Assembly: GCA_022644775.1 (NCBI GenBank)
Contig: JALCHN010000001.1
Span: 1 to 64,000, forward strand
DNA length: 64,000 nt
Direction of reading: 5' to 3'
Origin: Eggerthellaceae bacterium
Lineage (GTDB): Bacteria; Actinomycetota; Coriobacteriia; Coriobacteriales; Eggerthellaceae
Both the position numbers and the translations under genes were made by a program. The notes below the pieces were generated by a model. That model did not search any database. It was not told the DNA's origin and was given only the letters and a program-made list of their open reading frames with translations. Below, in pieces: positions 41,041 through 49,875 of the stretch. How positions within the stretch are numbered: the stretch's first letter is position 1; each line of letters starts with the position of its first letter.

Positions 41041-43509
41041 TTACGCGAAGAGCGCCACATCCAAGGAGCCGTCGACGATGCTGTCGTAGAGAGAGCGGAT
41101 GCGGGGCGAGGCGTCGAGCCCGGCCGCATCGACCTGGGCCAAGTAGGCCTCCCAGGTTTCGACCACGCTCATGCGCAGGCCGCATGCCGCCTGGGCCCGC
41201 ATGAGCTCCGCGTAGGCGATCTCGCAGGTGGCGTCCCATTCCACGACGGCGCGGGCCATGGGGAGCACCTCGGCGAAGGCCCCTTCGGACGAAAGTGCGC
41301 GCATCGCGCTGACCACCGACGACACGACCTGCCGGCGCACCGCCGCGCGCACCGCCTCGGTGATCTCGTCGGCCCCGCTGGCGGGCATGAAGGCGCCCCG
41401 ATAGATTTCCTCGATGCGCTCGAAGGTGCGGGCGCGGGCCTCGGGCTCGATTACCTTCGACGAAGCGGCCCGGCACAGTTCGCCCAGCTCGAGGTAGTCG
41501 CTTTGCAGCAGGTCGCTGCGCAGGCACACCATCCCCTGCGAGCGCGCCACATAGGGTTCGGCCCCCGACGGCAGCGTGAGCGCCGTGCGCACATGGGAAA
41601 GCGAATTATAGAGGTTATGGAGGGCTTTGGCCGGCACGCTGCGGGGCCAGAGCTTTTCGGCGACCGCCTTGCAGTTGACCTCTTTGCCCGCGTTGATCAC
41701 GAGAAGGGCGAGCAGGACGCGGTCCTTCTTGCGCGAGAGGATCGACAGGTCGCATTCGACGCCGTCGAAGGCAACCGACAGGCGGCCGAAAAGCTGGACC
41801 GTGAGCACTGGGAACGACCCGCCCACCTCTCGGGCCGGGGCGGGCGGCGGGACCTCCCCCACGAGCATACGCGAATAGGAAACGATCTGGTCTTTGAGCG
41901 CACGCTCGAGCCGATCGTCTTCGAGCGGCTTGGGGAGAGGCGCGGCGACCGGGCGCAGGCCCGCCTCGCCAAGAGCCGCGAGCGCCGCGCGCAAGAGGTG
42001 CTGCTCCATCGTGATGCTCGCGCCCGCTTCGAGCGCCCTGCGGGCCCGCTCATCGACCGCCTGGGGCACGCGCATGCCCGCCGCAAGGGCCGCCCGCAAC
42101 GCGCAGGCGAGCGCGAGCGCTTCGGTCGTGACGGCGCCTTGCTCCTCGTCGAGCGCGACAAGGTGCGCGAAGGATTCATCGAGATCGCGCGCATGGGCCC
42201 AGAAGGCGAGCAGGATGCGCGTGTCGGGCGCGAGCCGGTCGGTGGGCACCCAACGGCCGACGGCCGCCACGCCCTCGGTCGCCCCGTAGGCGACGTCGGC
42301 GTGACCGCAGCCCGACGAGAGCAGGAAGGACCAGCTCGCCGCCGTCAAACGCACCCGCAGGGGCGCGTCCCCCTTGCGCGCTGCGCGCGCAAGCGATTCG
42401 AGGGCCTGGCGATCGCCCAAGAGCGACCGGCGGACGAGGGAGGCCGTGCGCACATCGCTTGCCTGGGCGTGCCGTTCGGGCTGCAGGCTGCGATAGACCG
42501 TTTCGGCCGCCATGAGCGCCGGGGCCGACAGCACGTCCGCCTCGTGGTCGCGCAGCCAGGTCGCGCGCGTGTCGGCGGGAGCAAGGGCGACAAGGAGCCT
42601 GGCAACGCGTTCATAGGCACCTTGAGCGGCCAAGATGTCGGCGAGCGCCACCACGAAGGCGGCGCTGATGCCCTCTTCCGACACGCACGGAACGCACGAA
42701 CGCAGAGCCGCTTCGAAGGGGATTCCCCGCGCCAGGATCGTCCCGTCGACGGGATGCACGTCGACGAAGGGGAACACGTCGGGCGAAAGGTCGCCTACGG
42801 AGACGCCGGAGAGGGCGCGCACCGTATCGACCGTCGTCTCTTCCAAAGCGAGAAGGGCGCAGGTCGCGCGCCGGCGCTCGGAACCTTGATCGGACATGAG
42901 TTCGGCGAGGAACTCGTCATAGGAATGCGCGCCATGGAGGGCAAGGCCCGGCACCCAATCGGCGGGTTTGCCGCGGTCGAAGGGCGGCACGAAGGAGGGC
43001 TCGCAATCACGCAGGGCCTGCATGTCCTCGCGACCGTAGACAAGGTCGTGCGCCCCGAACACGAGGCATTCGTCCCTATGGGCGGCCAGCGGATCGGCGC
43101 CGGGCGTCGCGGTCACCACCACTTCGACGCCATGCGAGAGGAAAGAGGCGCAGGCCTCCCAGAGCAGTTGCGCGCTCGCCTCGTCGAGCGCGGGGACGTC
43201 CTCGATGACCACGAGCCCGTCAGCCACATGGCGCAGGCCTTCCTCGACGAGGGTGCCCGCAACCAGGTCCCGTTGGAAGCAGGCGCTTTTCCCGTTGAAC
43301 CACAGGGTGCTGCGAAACTGCAAGACGACCTCGGCATAGGTCGCCGCGAGCGCCGTTTTGCCGCAGAGGGCGGGAGCCACGAGATAGCGCACATGGGTTC
43401 GGTCGCGCATCATCGCCGACAAGAGGGCGTTCCGGTAGAAGAAATGCTTCGCCGCAAGAGCGCGCGGGCGAGAGCCATTGCATACGGAACGAAGGATGAA
43501 GTTATTCAT
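41041..43509 (-). CDS. Large transcriptional regulator: ATPase-like N-terminus with BTAD/SARP-type C-terminus
   Basis: An 822-residue regulator. Residues 25-150 resemble an AAA/STAND-type ATPase: YLVAPALCGKTALAATYAEV is a loose Walker A and GLVVIEDVPALDE a Walker-B-like strand. The middle 400 residues are helical, without clear motifs (TPR-like). The C-terminal 270 residues carry a winged-helix DNA-binding domain (VLTVQLFGRLSVAFDGVECD, LSHVRTALTLPSG) followed by a BTAD helical domain (FERIEEIYRGAFMPASGADE). Unlike MalT/LAL proteins it has no LuxR-type end. Target genes are unknown. ATGCAACGTT repeats upstream suggest autoregulation. Confidence 0.8.
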   Translation of the reverse strand: MNNFILRSVCNGSRPRALAAKHFFYRNALLSAMMRDRTHVRYLVAPALCGKTALAATYAEVVLQFRSTLWFNGKSACFQRDLVAGTLVEEGLRHVADGLVVIEDVPALDEASAQLLWEACASFLSHGVEVVVTATPGADPLAAHRDECLVFGAHDLVYGREDMQALRDCEPSFVPPFDRGKPADWVPGLALHGAHSYDEFLAELMSDQGSERRRATCALLALEETTVDTVRALSGVSVGDLSPDVFPFVDVHPVDGTILARGIPFEAALRSCVPCVSEEGISAAFVVALADILAAQGAYERVARLLVALAPADTRATWLRDHEADVLSAPALMAAETVYRSLQPERHAQASDVRTASLVRRSLLGDRQALESLARAARKGDAPLRVRLTAASWSFLLSSGCGHADVAYGATEGVAAVGRWVPTDRLAPDTRILLAFWAHARDLDESFAHLVALDEEQGAVTTEALALACALRAALAAGMRVPQAVDERARRALEAGASITMEQHLLRAALAALGEAGLRPVAAPLPKPLEDDRLERALKDQIVSYSRMLVGEVPPPAPAREVGGSFPVLTVQLFGRLSVAFDGVECDLSILSRKKDRVLLALLVINAGKEVNCKAVAEKLWPRSVPAKALHNLYNSLSHVRTALTLPSGAEPYVARSQGMVCLRSDLLQSDYLELGELCRAASSKVIEPEARARTFERIEEIYRGAFMPASGADEITEAVRAAVRRQVVSSVVSAMRALSSEGAFAEVLPMARAVVEWDATCEIAYAELMRAQAACGLRMSVVETWEAYLAQVDAAGLDASPRIRSLYDSIVDGSLDVALFA

Positions 43510-43548
43510 AGGGTTCCCCTATCCGGGGGACCGCTTGCAGTGGGGTAG

Positions 43549-43670
43549 ATGCAACGTTACGACATACGATGGCACTTTGTCTATCTCAAATGAACATAAC
43601 TTGGACAATTTGGATATATTGATGGTTTGATGCAATAACTTGCATACCGTTTCGTTGTTCATGCAACGTT
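43549..43670. promoter_or_regulatory. ATGCAACGTT repeats in the AT-rich region before the BTAD regulator
   Basis: ATGCAACGTT occurs at 43549-43558 and 43661-43670, and a perfect dyad ATGCAA-TAAC-TTGCAT at 43630-43645. All lie in an AT-rich stretch of about 120 bases that contrasts with the GC-rich surroundings. This is the expected place for operator sites of the adjacent regulator. Confidence 0.5.
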
Positions 43671-43680
43671 GTAGAATTTT

Positions 43681-44523
43681 TGGACCGACCTACCTATGTC
43701 GAGCGCTGGTGCGCCGTGCGGTCCGTTTCACGAGGACGGGGCAGACGGATGCTCGTTGTCGAGAACAGCGCGATGCGCGACGAGGGCGGTTCTCGGAGCC
43801 CTAGACAACAAGCGCGCCGAGACGCAGCCGAACCGTTGCCCCACGGGCTGCCGGCATGCAGGTTGTCCCGGCTCGCCACGGCGCCCCGCCTCCCGACGCC
43901 CATGACCGTCTCGAAGCAAGCTGGCCCGCAGAACTCGCCATGAAGCGGGGAGGCGAACTACGATGGCGATGTATCTGGGATGGACTGCCGATTGCCCGCC
44001 CGCGCACGGCCCGCGCCCCTGCCCCGCAGAGGGCTCGAGGGTGTTGCCGGCGCAGGCGCCGATGTCCCTCGCCCGCCGATGCCCCGTCTCCTGATGGCTC
44101 GGCCCTGCCCCTGCCGCCGACGAGTGCGCGGCGGTGGCTGAGGTCACGAGAAATGCGGTCGATTTCGCCGCCCGTTGGCTTAAATCGCACATTTTGCGGT
44201 CTGCGATGGCTGGCGTTTTTCGAGCGGGCTTCGCGCGCGACTCCCTGACCTGGTGTTTTACTAACAGCGTTTCTGACAACGGGCGCGGTCCGCTCGATTC
44301 GGCGCGATTGAAGACCGCATTTCTGCCCGTTTCCGCCAGCGGCATTGAAAATCGACCGCATATCTGCCCATCTGCGCCAACCTTCGCGCGCATCGTCTTG
44401 GAGCGCACGCCGCATCCCGGGCACGACGCCAACCTCCGGACACCGTCGGCCACCCTGGCACCGCGCCTTGATAGAACGCGGAATTTGGCCCATAGCCCCA
44501 CGCTGTCGCTCGCCTGCGCATAG
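43681..44523. other. Gene-poor region of about 840 bases between the BTAD regulator and the tRNA genes
   Basis: ORFs cover it on both strands, but their translations are Arg/Ala/Pro-rich shadows without ribosome sites, and the longest one (43728-44675) runs through a tRNA gene. I see no credible protein gene. The right half holds an inverted-repeat element (44145-44369). The left half has no feature that I recognise. Confidence 0.6.
44145..44369. repeat. Imperfect inverted-repeat element with four GACCGCA cores
   Basis: Core GACCGCA occurs on the minus strand at 44154-44160 and 44195-44201, and on the plus strand at 44313-44319 and 44354-44360. The spacing within each pair is exactly 41 bases. 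The two arms, read outward, share both cores, the AAATC(GACCGCA)T flank and 17 of the 34 bases between cores. So there are two inverted arms of about 60 bp around a 107-base centre with no gene. It may be a REP/MITE-like element. Confidence 0.6.
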
Positions 44524-44553
44524 CAAAAAAAGCCGCCGGCAAAGCCGACGGCC
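44524..44553 (-). terminator. Terminator of the tRNA-Gln/tRNA-Glu transcript
   Basis: On the minus strand GCCGTCGGC-TTT-GCCGGCGGC (one weak pair) is followed by TTTTTTTG. It lies 10 bases after tRNA-Glu. Confidence 0.85.
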
Positions 44554-44563
44554 TTCACATTTG

Positions 44564-44640
44564 TGGTAGCCCGTACCAGATTCGAACTGGTGATCTCCGC
44601 CTTGAGAGGGCGGCGTCCTGAACCGCTAGACGAACGGGCC
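44564..44640 (-). tRNA. tRNA-Glu (anticodon CTC)
   Basis: Cloverleaf read on the minus strand: acceptor GGCCCGT paired with ACGGGCT (one G-U), D-arm TTCGTCTAGCGGTTCAGGAC as in E. coli tRNA-Glu, anticodon stem CCGCC/GGCGG with loop CTCTCAA (anticodon CTC, reads GAG), T-arm ACCAG-TTCGAAT-CTGGT, and encoded CCA. Three bases behind tRNA-Gln. Confidence 0.93.
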
Positions 44641-44643
44641 AAA

Positions 44644-44717
44644 TGGCTGGGGTAGCAGGAGTCGAACCCACACATACGGTACCAGAAACCGCTGTACTAC
44701 CATTATACGATACCCCA
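44644..44717 (-). tRNA. tRNA-Gln (anticodon CTG)
   Basis: Minus strand: acceptor TGGGGTA / TACCCCA as in E. coli tRNA-Gln, anticodon loop TTCTGGT (anticodon CTG, reads CAG), T-loop TTCGACT, encoded GCCA end. The first of two tRNAs in one transcript. Confidence 0.93.
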
Positions 44718-44763
44718 ATGGCATGTGCTACAAAACGTGGAACGCTCCGTAACGCGAGTGATA

Positions 44764-44792
44764 ATATTACGCAGGGTTCCCCGCCCTGTCAA
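44764..44792 (-). promoter_or_regulatory. Promoter of the tRNA-Gln/tRNA-Glu transcript
   Basis: Perfect -35 TTGACA (44787-44792) and -10 TAATAT (44764-44769) with a 17 bp spacer on the minus strand, about 40 bases before tRNA-Gln. Confidence 0.8.
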
Positions 44793-44917
44793 CACCTTTT
44801 TCGAGAGCGTGGGAAATTTCTTCGCAATAGCGGCCGCGCGGACGCACCGACGCCTGCGCGCCGCCCAGGCCCCCGCAGCCGCGCGGACGAAGGTCGCCCG
44901 CTCGCCCGCCGACGCCC

Positions 44918-45886
44918 CTAGTCGTAGTCGGGCGTCACGCGGACCGACCCGCCCTTCGAGGTGATGATGACCCCTTCGACGTTGTGCTTGACGTACTTCG
45001 AGAGCTTGGCGTAGCCGTAGTCCTTCATGCTGAACGTGGGGAACGACTCGCCGATTGCCTGGCCCAGCTTGCCGAGCGCCACGCCCTCGGTGCCGTGCTT
45101 GCGCACCTCCTGGCGAATGAAGGCGTTCACCTCGTCGCGCAGATCGTCGTTGCCGCGCAGGCTCACGAGCACCGCCGTGTCGCGCTTTTCGAGCTTGAGG
45201 TTGTCGAAGCTTTCCAAAAACCGCGACAGCTGGCTGTAGCCGAAGGCGCGCACGTCGAAATCGGGGTAGATGTTGGGCAGGCGGTTGCCCACCGCACCGA
45301 GCGTGACCTGGCCCTGGGCGTTGCCCTCTTCGTTGACCATGTCGACGATCGCATCGAGGATCTCGCGCTTGGTGACCGTGGTCGCCCCGTCGTCTGCGGC
45401 ATCGTCGCGCGCGTCTTCGGCAGGCGCTTCCTCCTCGTCGGCCAAGAGCAGCTCGAGGCCGGTGAACACCGTGCAGGCGTTGCGGAAGGACCGCGGGGTC
45501 TTCTTCTCGCCCATGCCCACGACCACCATGCCCGCGTCGCGCAGGCGGCTGGCCAGGCGCGTGAAGTCGCTGTCGCTCGACACGATGCAGAAGCCCTGGA
45601 CCTTGCCCTCGTAGAGGATGTCCATGGCGTCGATGATCAGGAAGCTGTCGGTGGCGTTCTTGCCCTTGGTGTTGGGGAACTGCTGCATGGGCGTCAGCGA
45701 GAACTCGGCGAGCACGTCTTTCCACTTGGCCATCTGAGGGCTCGTCCAGTCACCGTAGATGCGGCGGTAGGTCACCTGGCCGTGGCGGCTCGTGAGCTCG
45801 TTCATGATGCCTTGGATGTACTTCGCCGACACGTTGTCCGAGTCGATGAGCAGCGCAAACGACTTGCGCTCTTCCGTATCCGTCAC
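44918..45886 (-). CDS. NYN-domain protein with two C-terminal LOTUS/OST-HTH-like domains
   Basis: A 322-residue protein. The N-terminal 145 residues form a PIN-like NYN nuclease domain: FALLIDSDNVSAKYIQGIMN (first acidic residues), KNATDSFLIIDAMDILYEGK, and GFCIVSSDSDFTRLASRLRD, with the aspartates expected for metal binding. After an acidic linker come two related modules of about 70 residues (ILDAIVDMVNEEGNAQGQVT ... FGYSQLSRFLES and VNAFIRQEVRKHGTEGVALG ... YGYAKLSKYVK), which look like OST-HTH/LOTUS RNA-binding domains. RNA cleavage or binding is inference. Start is GTG at 45886 after AGGAG; the ORF-track extension of over 400 residues is the antisense of cca. Confidence 0.85.
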   Translation of the reverse strand: MTDTEERKSFALLIDSDNVSAKYIQGIMNELTSRHGQVTYRRIYGDWTSPQMAKWKDVLAEFSLTPMQQFPNTKGKNATDSFLIIDAMDILYEGKVQGFCIVSSDSDFTRLASRLRDAGMVVVGMGEKKTPRSFRNACTVFTGLELLLADEEEAPAEDARDDAADDGATTVTKREILDAIVDMVNEEGNAQGQVTLGAVGNRLPNIYPDFDVRAFGYSQLSRFLESFDNLKLEKRDTAVLVSLRGNDDLRDEVNAFIRQEVRKHGTEGVALGKLGQAIGESFPTFSMKDYGYAKLSKYVKHNVEGVIITSKGGSVRVTPDYD

Positions 45887-45976
45887 CTTGCGGTCTCCTT
45901 TCGCGCCCTGCGCGCTCGTGAAATTCCCCTCTGATTCTAGCGCACCGCGCCCGCGCGCTTGCAAAACCGCCGCCGC

Positions 45977-47437
45977 ATGCCCACAATCGATGAAACAGTT
46001 ACTTCGCGCGCACGCGCGCTGCCCGCGGAGTGTCGAGGCGGCCCTGCCGCAGCGCGCGAGGTCCCCGTGCCCGAAGATATCCTCAACCCCACGCAAACGC
46101 CCTCCGTGCCTGCGTCCGCCCGGCGCGTCATCGACGCCTTGGAAGACGCCGGCTTCGAAACGTGGATGGTGGGCGGCTGCGTGCGCGACGCCCTGTTGGG
46201 CCGTCCCATCAACGACATCGACCTCACCTGCGCCGCCCCCTGGCAAGACACCCAGCGGGTCTGCGAGGCAGCGGGCATGCGGACCTTCGAGACGGGCGTG
46301 GCCCACGGCACGCTCACCGTGGAAGCCGACGGCCGCACCTTCGAGGTGACCACCTTCCGCACCGACGGCGCCTATTCCGACGCCCGCCACCCCGACAGCG
46401 TGAGCTTCGTCACCGACATCAGCGAGGACCTTGCCCGCCGCGATTTCACGATGAACGCGATCGCCTTCCACCCCGACCGCGGCCTGCTCGACCCGTTCGG
46501 CGGCAGGGTCGACATCGAGGCCGGCACGATCCGCGCCGTGGGCGACCCCACCCTGCGCTTCCGCGAAGACGCCCTGCGCATCCTGCGCGGCGTGCGTTTC
46601 GCGAGCCAGCTGGGCTTCTCGATCGAGCCGGCCACCGAAGCGGGCATGCTCGACGCGCGCAACCTCCTGCGGAAGGTGTCGGCCGAGCGCGTGTCCCACG
46701 AACTCGACGCGATGCTTCTGGGCGACCACATCCACGACGCGATCATGGCCTACCCGGGCATCCTCGAAACGGTCATACCCGAGCTGGGCCCCATGCGCGG
46801 GCTCGACCAGCTCACCAAGTACCACATCTACGACGTACTCGAGCATTCGGCCTGGGCCTGCCAGCTCATCCCTGCCACGCTCCTTTTGCGCTGGACGGCG
46901 CTCCTGCACGACGTGGGGAAACCGAGCACCTTCTTCACCGACGACAACGGCATCGGTCACTTCTACGGCCATGCCGAAGCCGGCGTCGACATCGCTGCGG
47001 GCGCCCTGAAGCGCCTGAAGAAGAGCCCACGCTTCATCCACGACGTGCGCCTGCTCGTGCGCTACCACGACACGCCGGTGCCGGCCCAACCCAAGTACGT
47101 CAAGCACATGCTGCGGATGTTCGACGGCCGCATCGACCTGGTACGGGCCCTGTGCGACGTGAAGCGGGCCGATTCGGCCGCCCACGCGCCGCGCTACCAG
47201 AGCGGCATCCGCCTAGCCAACGACATCGACGCCTGTCTTGACGAGATCGTCGCCAAAGACGAGGCCTTCACCTTGAACCAGCTCGCCCTGAACGGCAACG
47301 ACATCATCGCCCTGGGCGTGGCCCCCGGCCCCGAAGTGGGCCGCGTGCTCCATGCGGCGCTCGCCGCGGTCATCGACGGCAAGGTGCCCAACGTCCACGA
47401 CGACGTCGCGGCCTACGTGCGCGACCGCCTGCTATAG
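45977..47437 (+). CDS. cca: CCA tRNA nucleotidyltransferase with HD domain
   Basis: Adds or repairs the 3' CCA of tRNAs. Class II enzyme, 486 residues from this start: MVGGCVRDALLGRPINDIDL (nucleotidyltransferase DxD region), VTDISEDLARRDFTMNAIAF, LRFREDALRILRGVRFASQL, then a C-terminal HD domain with WTALLHDVGKPSTFF. Both tRNAs in the window already encode CCA, so it mainly repairs. The start is uncertain: ATG 45977 is used; GTG 46068 closer to the conserved part would remove about 30 poorly ordered residues. It diverges from the NYN gene. Confidence 0.94.
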   Translation: MPTIDETVTSRARALPAECRGGPAAAREVPVPEDILNPTQTPSVPASARRVIDALEDAGFETWMVGGCVRDALLGRPINDIDLTCAAPWQDTQRVCEAAGMRTFETGVAHGTLTVEADGRTFEVTTFRTDGAYSDARHPDSVSFVTDISEDLARRDFTMNAIAFHPDRGLLDPFGGRVDIEAGTIRAVGDPTLRFREDALRILRGVRFASQLGFSIEPATEAGMLDARNLLRKVSAERVSHELDAMLLGDHIHDAIMAYPGILETVIPELGPMRGLDQLTKYHIYDVLEHSAWACQLIPATLLLRWTALLHDVGKPSTFFTDDNGIGHFYGHAEAGVDIAAGALKRLKKSPRFIHDVRLLVRYHDTPVPAQPKYVKHMLRMFDGRIDLVRALCDVKRADSAAHAPRYQSGIRLANDIDACLDEIVAKDEAFTLNQLALNGNDIIALGVAPGPEVGRVLHAALAAVIDGKVPNVHDDVAAYVRDRLL

Positions 47438-47489
47438 GCGGGATGCGCGCAGCCGCACGGTCCGCGCGTCCTGCAAGCGGCAAAAGGTC

Positions 47490-47517
47490 GGCGGGCGCCC
47501 CTGCGCTCGCGCCCGCC
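47490..47517. terminator. Weak hairpin between convergent cca and recN
   Basis: 9 bp stem GGCGGGCGC / GCGCCCGCC with a 10-base loop but no T-run on either side. It may slow polymerase between the two convergent genes. Confidence 0.3.
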
Positions 47518-47525
47518 CGCGCGCC

Positions 47526-49169
47526 CTACCCCTCGCGGTCGTCGAGCATCTGGCGGGCGTGCGCCAAGGACGCGGCGCTTTCGTCGCCCGAAAGCATACG
47601 GGCGATCTCATGCACGCGCTCTTCGGCGGACAGGCGCACGAGCTGGGTTTCCGGCGCGTCCTCGCCCACCTTGCGCACGAGGTAGTGCACGTCGCCGGCC
47701 ACGGCCACCAGGGCCAAGTGGGTAACCACGATCACCTGATGGGTGCGTGACAAATCGACGAGCACGTCGGCCAGGGCGCGGGCCGTGGCCCCGCCCACGC
47801 CGGCGTCGACCTCGTCGAAGACGAGCGTGTCGACCGCGTCGGACTCCCCGAGCACCACCTTGATCGCGAGCATCACGCGGCTGAGCTCGCCGCCGGAGGC
47901 GATCTTGGCAAGGGGACGGGCCGTCATTTCCAGGCCCGGCTGGAAGAGAAACTCCACCTCGTCGGGGCCCTGCGCGGTCCACTTGGCGCGCGGAAGCTCG
48001 TCGACCGAGCAGACGAGGCGGGCGTGCCCCAGCTCGAGCCGGGCCATCTGGGCCGACACCGCGTCCGAAAAGCCGGGGGCCGCCGCCGCGCGGGCTTCGT
48101 GAAGGGCGGCAGCCGCCCCGGCGAGCACGCCTTCGGCCTCTTCTTGGGTCGCAAGGGCCGCCTGGAGCTTTTCGTCGAAGCCGTCGACCGAGGCGACCGT
48201 GCGGGCGGCTTCGACGTAGGCTTCTTTCACTTCCTTCATCGTGGGGCCCCATTTGCGCATGAGCAGCTGCAGCTCGCCCATGCGGTTCTGCATGGATTCG
48301 AGGTCGGACTCGTCGAAATCGAGCGAATCGCCCCAGGTGCGCACGTCGCGCGCCACGTCTTCGACGATGTAGCCCGCCTCGCGCAGGCTCTGGGCGAGCG
48401 CGCCCAGATCGGCGTCGACGGAAGCCACCCCCTCGAGCAGGGCGACGGCCGACCCGATCGCGTCGATCGCGCCCCCGTCGCCTGCAAGCGCCTCTCGCGC
48501 GCCCTCGACGGCGCGCGAGAGGTCGGCGGCGTTTTCCACTTTGACCACCTGCTGGGAGAGCTCGTCGTACTCGCCGTCGAGCGGATGGACCTCGTCGATG
48601 CGGGCGAGGACGAACCGGGCCTGGTCGACCGCTTGGGCGTCGAGCTGCCCGGCCGCGCGCACCGCCTCGACCGCGCGCGCGGCGTCCTGCGCGTCCTTGA
48701 AGGCTGCGGCGTAGGCGGTCTGCGCTTCGGCGATCGCGTCGTGCGCCCATTCGTCGAGCATGGCGCGGTGGTTGGCCGGCTTCATGAGGCGCTGGTGCTC
48801 GTGCTGGCCGCACAGGTCGATCGTAGCGCCCACCGTGGCGGCGAGCTGTTTGACGCTGGCGATCGAACCGTCGATGCGCACGCGGCTGCGGCCGTCGGCG
48901 CTCACCGTGCGTTCCGCCACGCAGCCTTCCGCCTGCTCCTCTTCCCCGCCGCCGGAAAGCGGGAAGAGGCGGCCTTCGACGCGCAGGCCGTCGGCGCCCT
49001 CCCGCACCATGCCGGCGTCGGCCCGGTCGCCGCCGAGCAGCTTGAGCGACCCGAGCAGGGCCGTCTTGCCGGCGCCCGTTTCGCCCGTGACCACCGTGAG
49101 CCCGCGGGCGGGCGCGAGCGTGGCGTCGCGGATGAGCGCGACATCCTGTACATGCAGCTCGTCGATCAT
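47526..49169 (-). CDS. recN: DNA repair protein RecN
   Basis: SMC-like ATPase of 547 residues that acts in double-strand-break repair. N-terminal MIDELHVQDVALIRDATLAP with Walker A GETGAGKTALLGSL, two long helical arms, and the C-terminal ABC head with ASGGELSRVMLAIKVVLGES and LVFDEVDAGVGGATARALAD. The start at 49169 gives the family N-terminus; the ORF-track extension overlaps dtd on the other strand. Confidence 0.96.
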   Translation of the reverse strand: MIDELHVQDVALIRDATLAPARGLTVVTGETGAGKTALLGSLKLLGGDRADAGMVREGADGLRVEGRLFPLSGGGEEEQAEGCVAERTVSADGRSRVRIDGSIASVKQLAATVGATIDLCGQHEHQRLMKPANHRAMLDEWAHDAIAEAQTAYAAAFKDAQDAARAVEAVRAAGQLDAQAVDQARFVLARIDEVHPLDGEYDELSQQVVKVENAADLSRAVEGAREALAGDGGAIDAIGSAVALLEGVASVDADLGALAQSLREAGYIVEDVARDVRTWGDSLDFDESDLESMQNRMGELQLLMRKWGPTMKEVKEAYVEAARTVASVDGFDEKLQAALATQEEAEGVLAGAAAALHEARAAAAPGFSDAVSAQMARLELGHARLVCSVDELPRAKWTAQGPDEVEFLFQPGLEMTARPLAKIASGGELSRVMLAIKVVLGESDAVDTLVFDEVDAGVGGATARALADVLVDLSRTHQVIVVTHLALVAVAGDVHYLVRKVGEDAPETQLVRLSAEERVHEIARMLSGDESAASLAHARQMLDDREG

Positions 49170-49322
49170 GGGCGCTCCTTTGCAAAGCCGGGTTCGAACA
49201 CGAACAAGTGTACCATTTCGCTCGTGCGGGAAAAGCTTCTGAACGCATGAGCGCAAACCTAGCGAAAACCTATCGCCGCCTGCGGTATGCTGTGCGCACA
49301 CGCGTATGAAAGGGAGGCGCCC

Positions 49323-49805
49323 ATGAGGGCATTGCTGCAGTGCGCATCGCACGCACAGGTAACCATCAACGACGGCACGACGGGAACGTTCGACGGCATG
49401 ATCGCCGGCGACCCCGCCCGCTCGATCGACCGCGGGCTCGTGATCTTTCTGGGCGTGGGCCAAGACGACGGCGAAGCCGAAGCGGAAAAGCTCTGGCGCA
49501 AGATTTCCAAACTGCGCATCTTCGCCGACGATGCCGGCAAGACCAACCTGTCCCTTTCGGCCATCGGCGGCAGCGTCTTGATCGTGTCGCAGTTCACCCT
49601 CTACGCCGACTGCAAGCGCGGCAACCGCCCGAGCTTCACGGCCGCCGGCGACCCCGCCCTCGCCCGCACCCTCTACCGGCGCTTCGTCGAGCTCGCGCAA
49701 GCGGACGTCGAGACGGTCGCCGTAGGGGAATTCGGCGCCGACATGAGCGTGTCGCTCGTCAACGAAGGCCCCTTCACCGTCTGGCTCGACACCGACGCCC
49801 TCTAG
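49323..49805 (+). CDS. dtd: D-aminoacyl-tRNA deacylase
   Basis: Removes D-amino acids wrongly attached to tRNA. 160 residues; family motifs SQFTLYADCKRGNRPSF and, near the end, NEGPFTVWLDTD. The latter corresponds to the NxGPVT motif with Phe for Val; the functional Gly-Pro and Thr remain. Start at 49323 after AAAGGGAGG. It has a slightly longer N-terminal loop than the E. coli enzyme (TINDGTTGTFDGMIAGD). The flavodoxin-ferredoxin gene follows after about 70 bases. Confidence 0.93.
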   Translation: MRALLQCASHAQVTINDGTTGTFDGMIAGDPARSIDRGLVIFLGVGQDDGEAEAEKLWRKISKLRIFADDAGKTNLSLSAIGGSVLIVSQFTLYADCKRGNRPSFTAAGDPALARTLYRRFVELAQADVETVAVGEFGADMSVSLVNEGPFTVWLDTDAL

Positions 49806-49875
49806 CCAGCGCCCGGGCCTTAAGGCCCGCACCCATTCACCCCACCAGCATGCGCCCCGCGCAAAGGACCCAAGG

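Noticed and set aside
43728-44675. ORF of 315 aa and overlapping ORFs in the gene-poor region
   Set aside because: It runs through the tRNA-Glu gene and the terminator, has no ribosome site, and its composition is that of random GC-rich sequence.
45887-47185. N-terminal extension of the NYN protein in the ORF track (755 aa)
   Set aside because: The extra part is antisense to cca; a GTG start with AGGAG at 45886 gives the proper NYN N-terminus.
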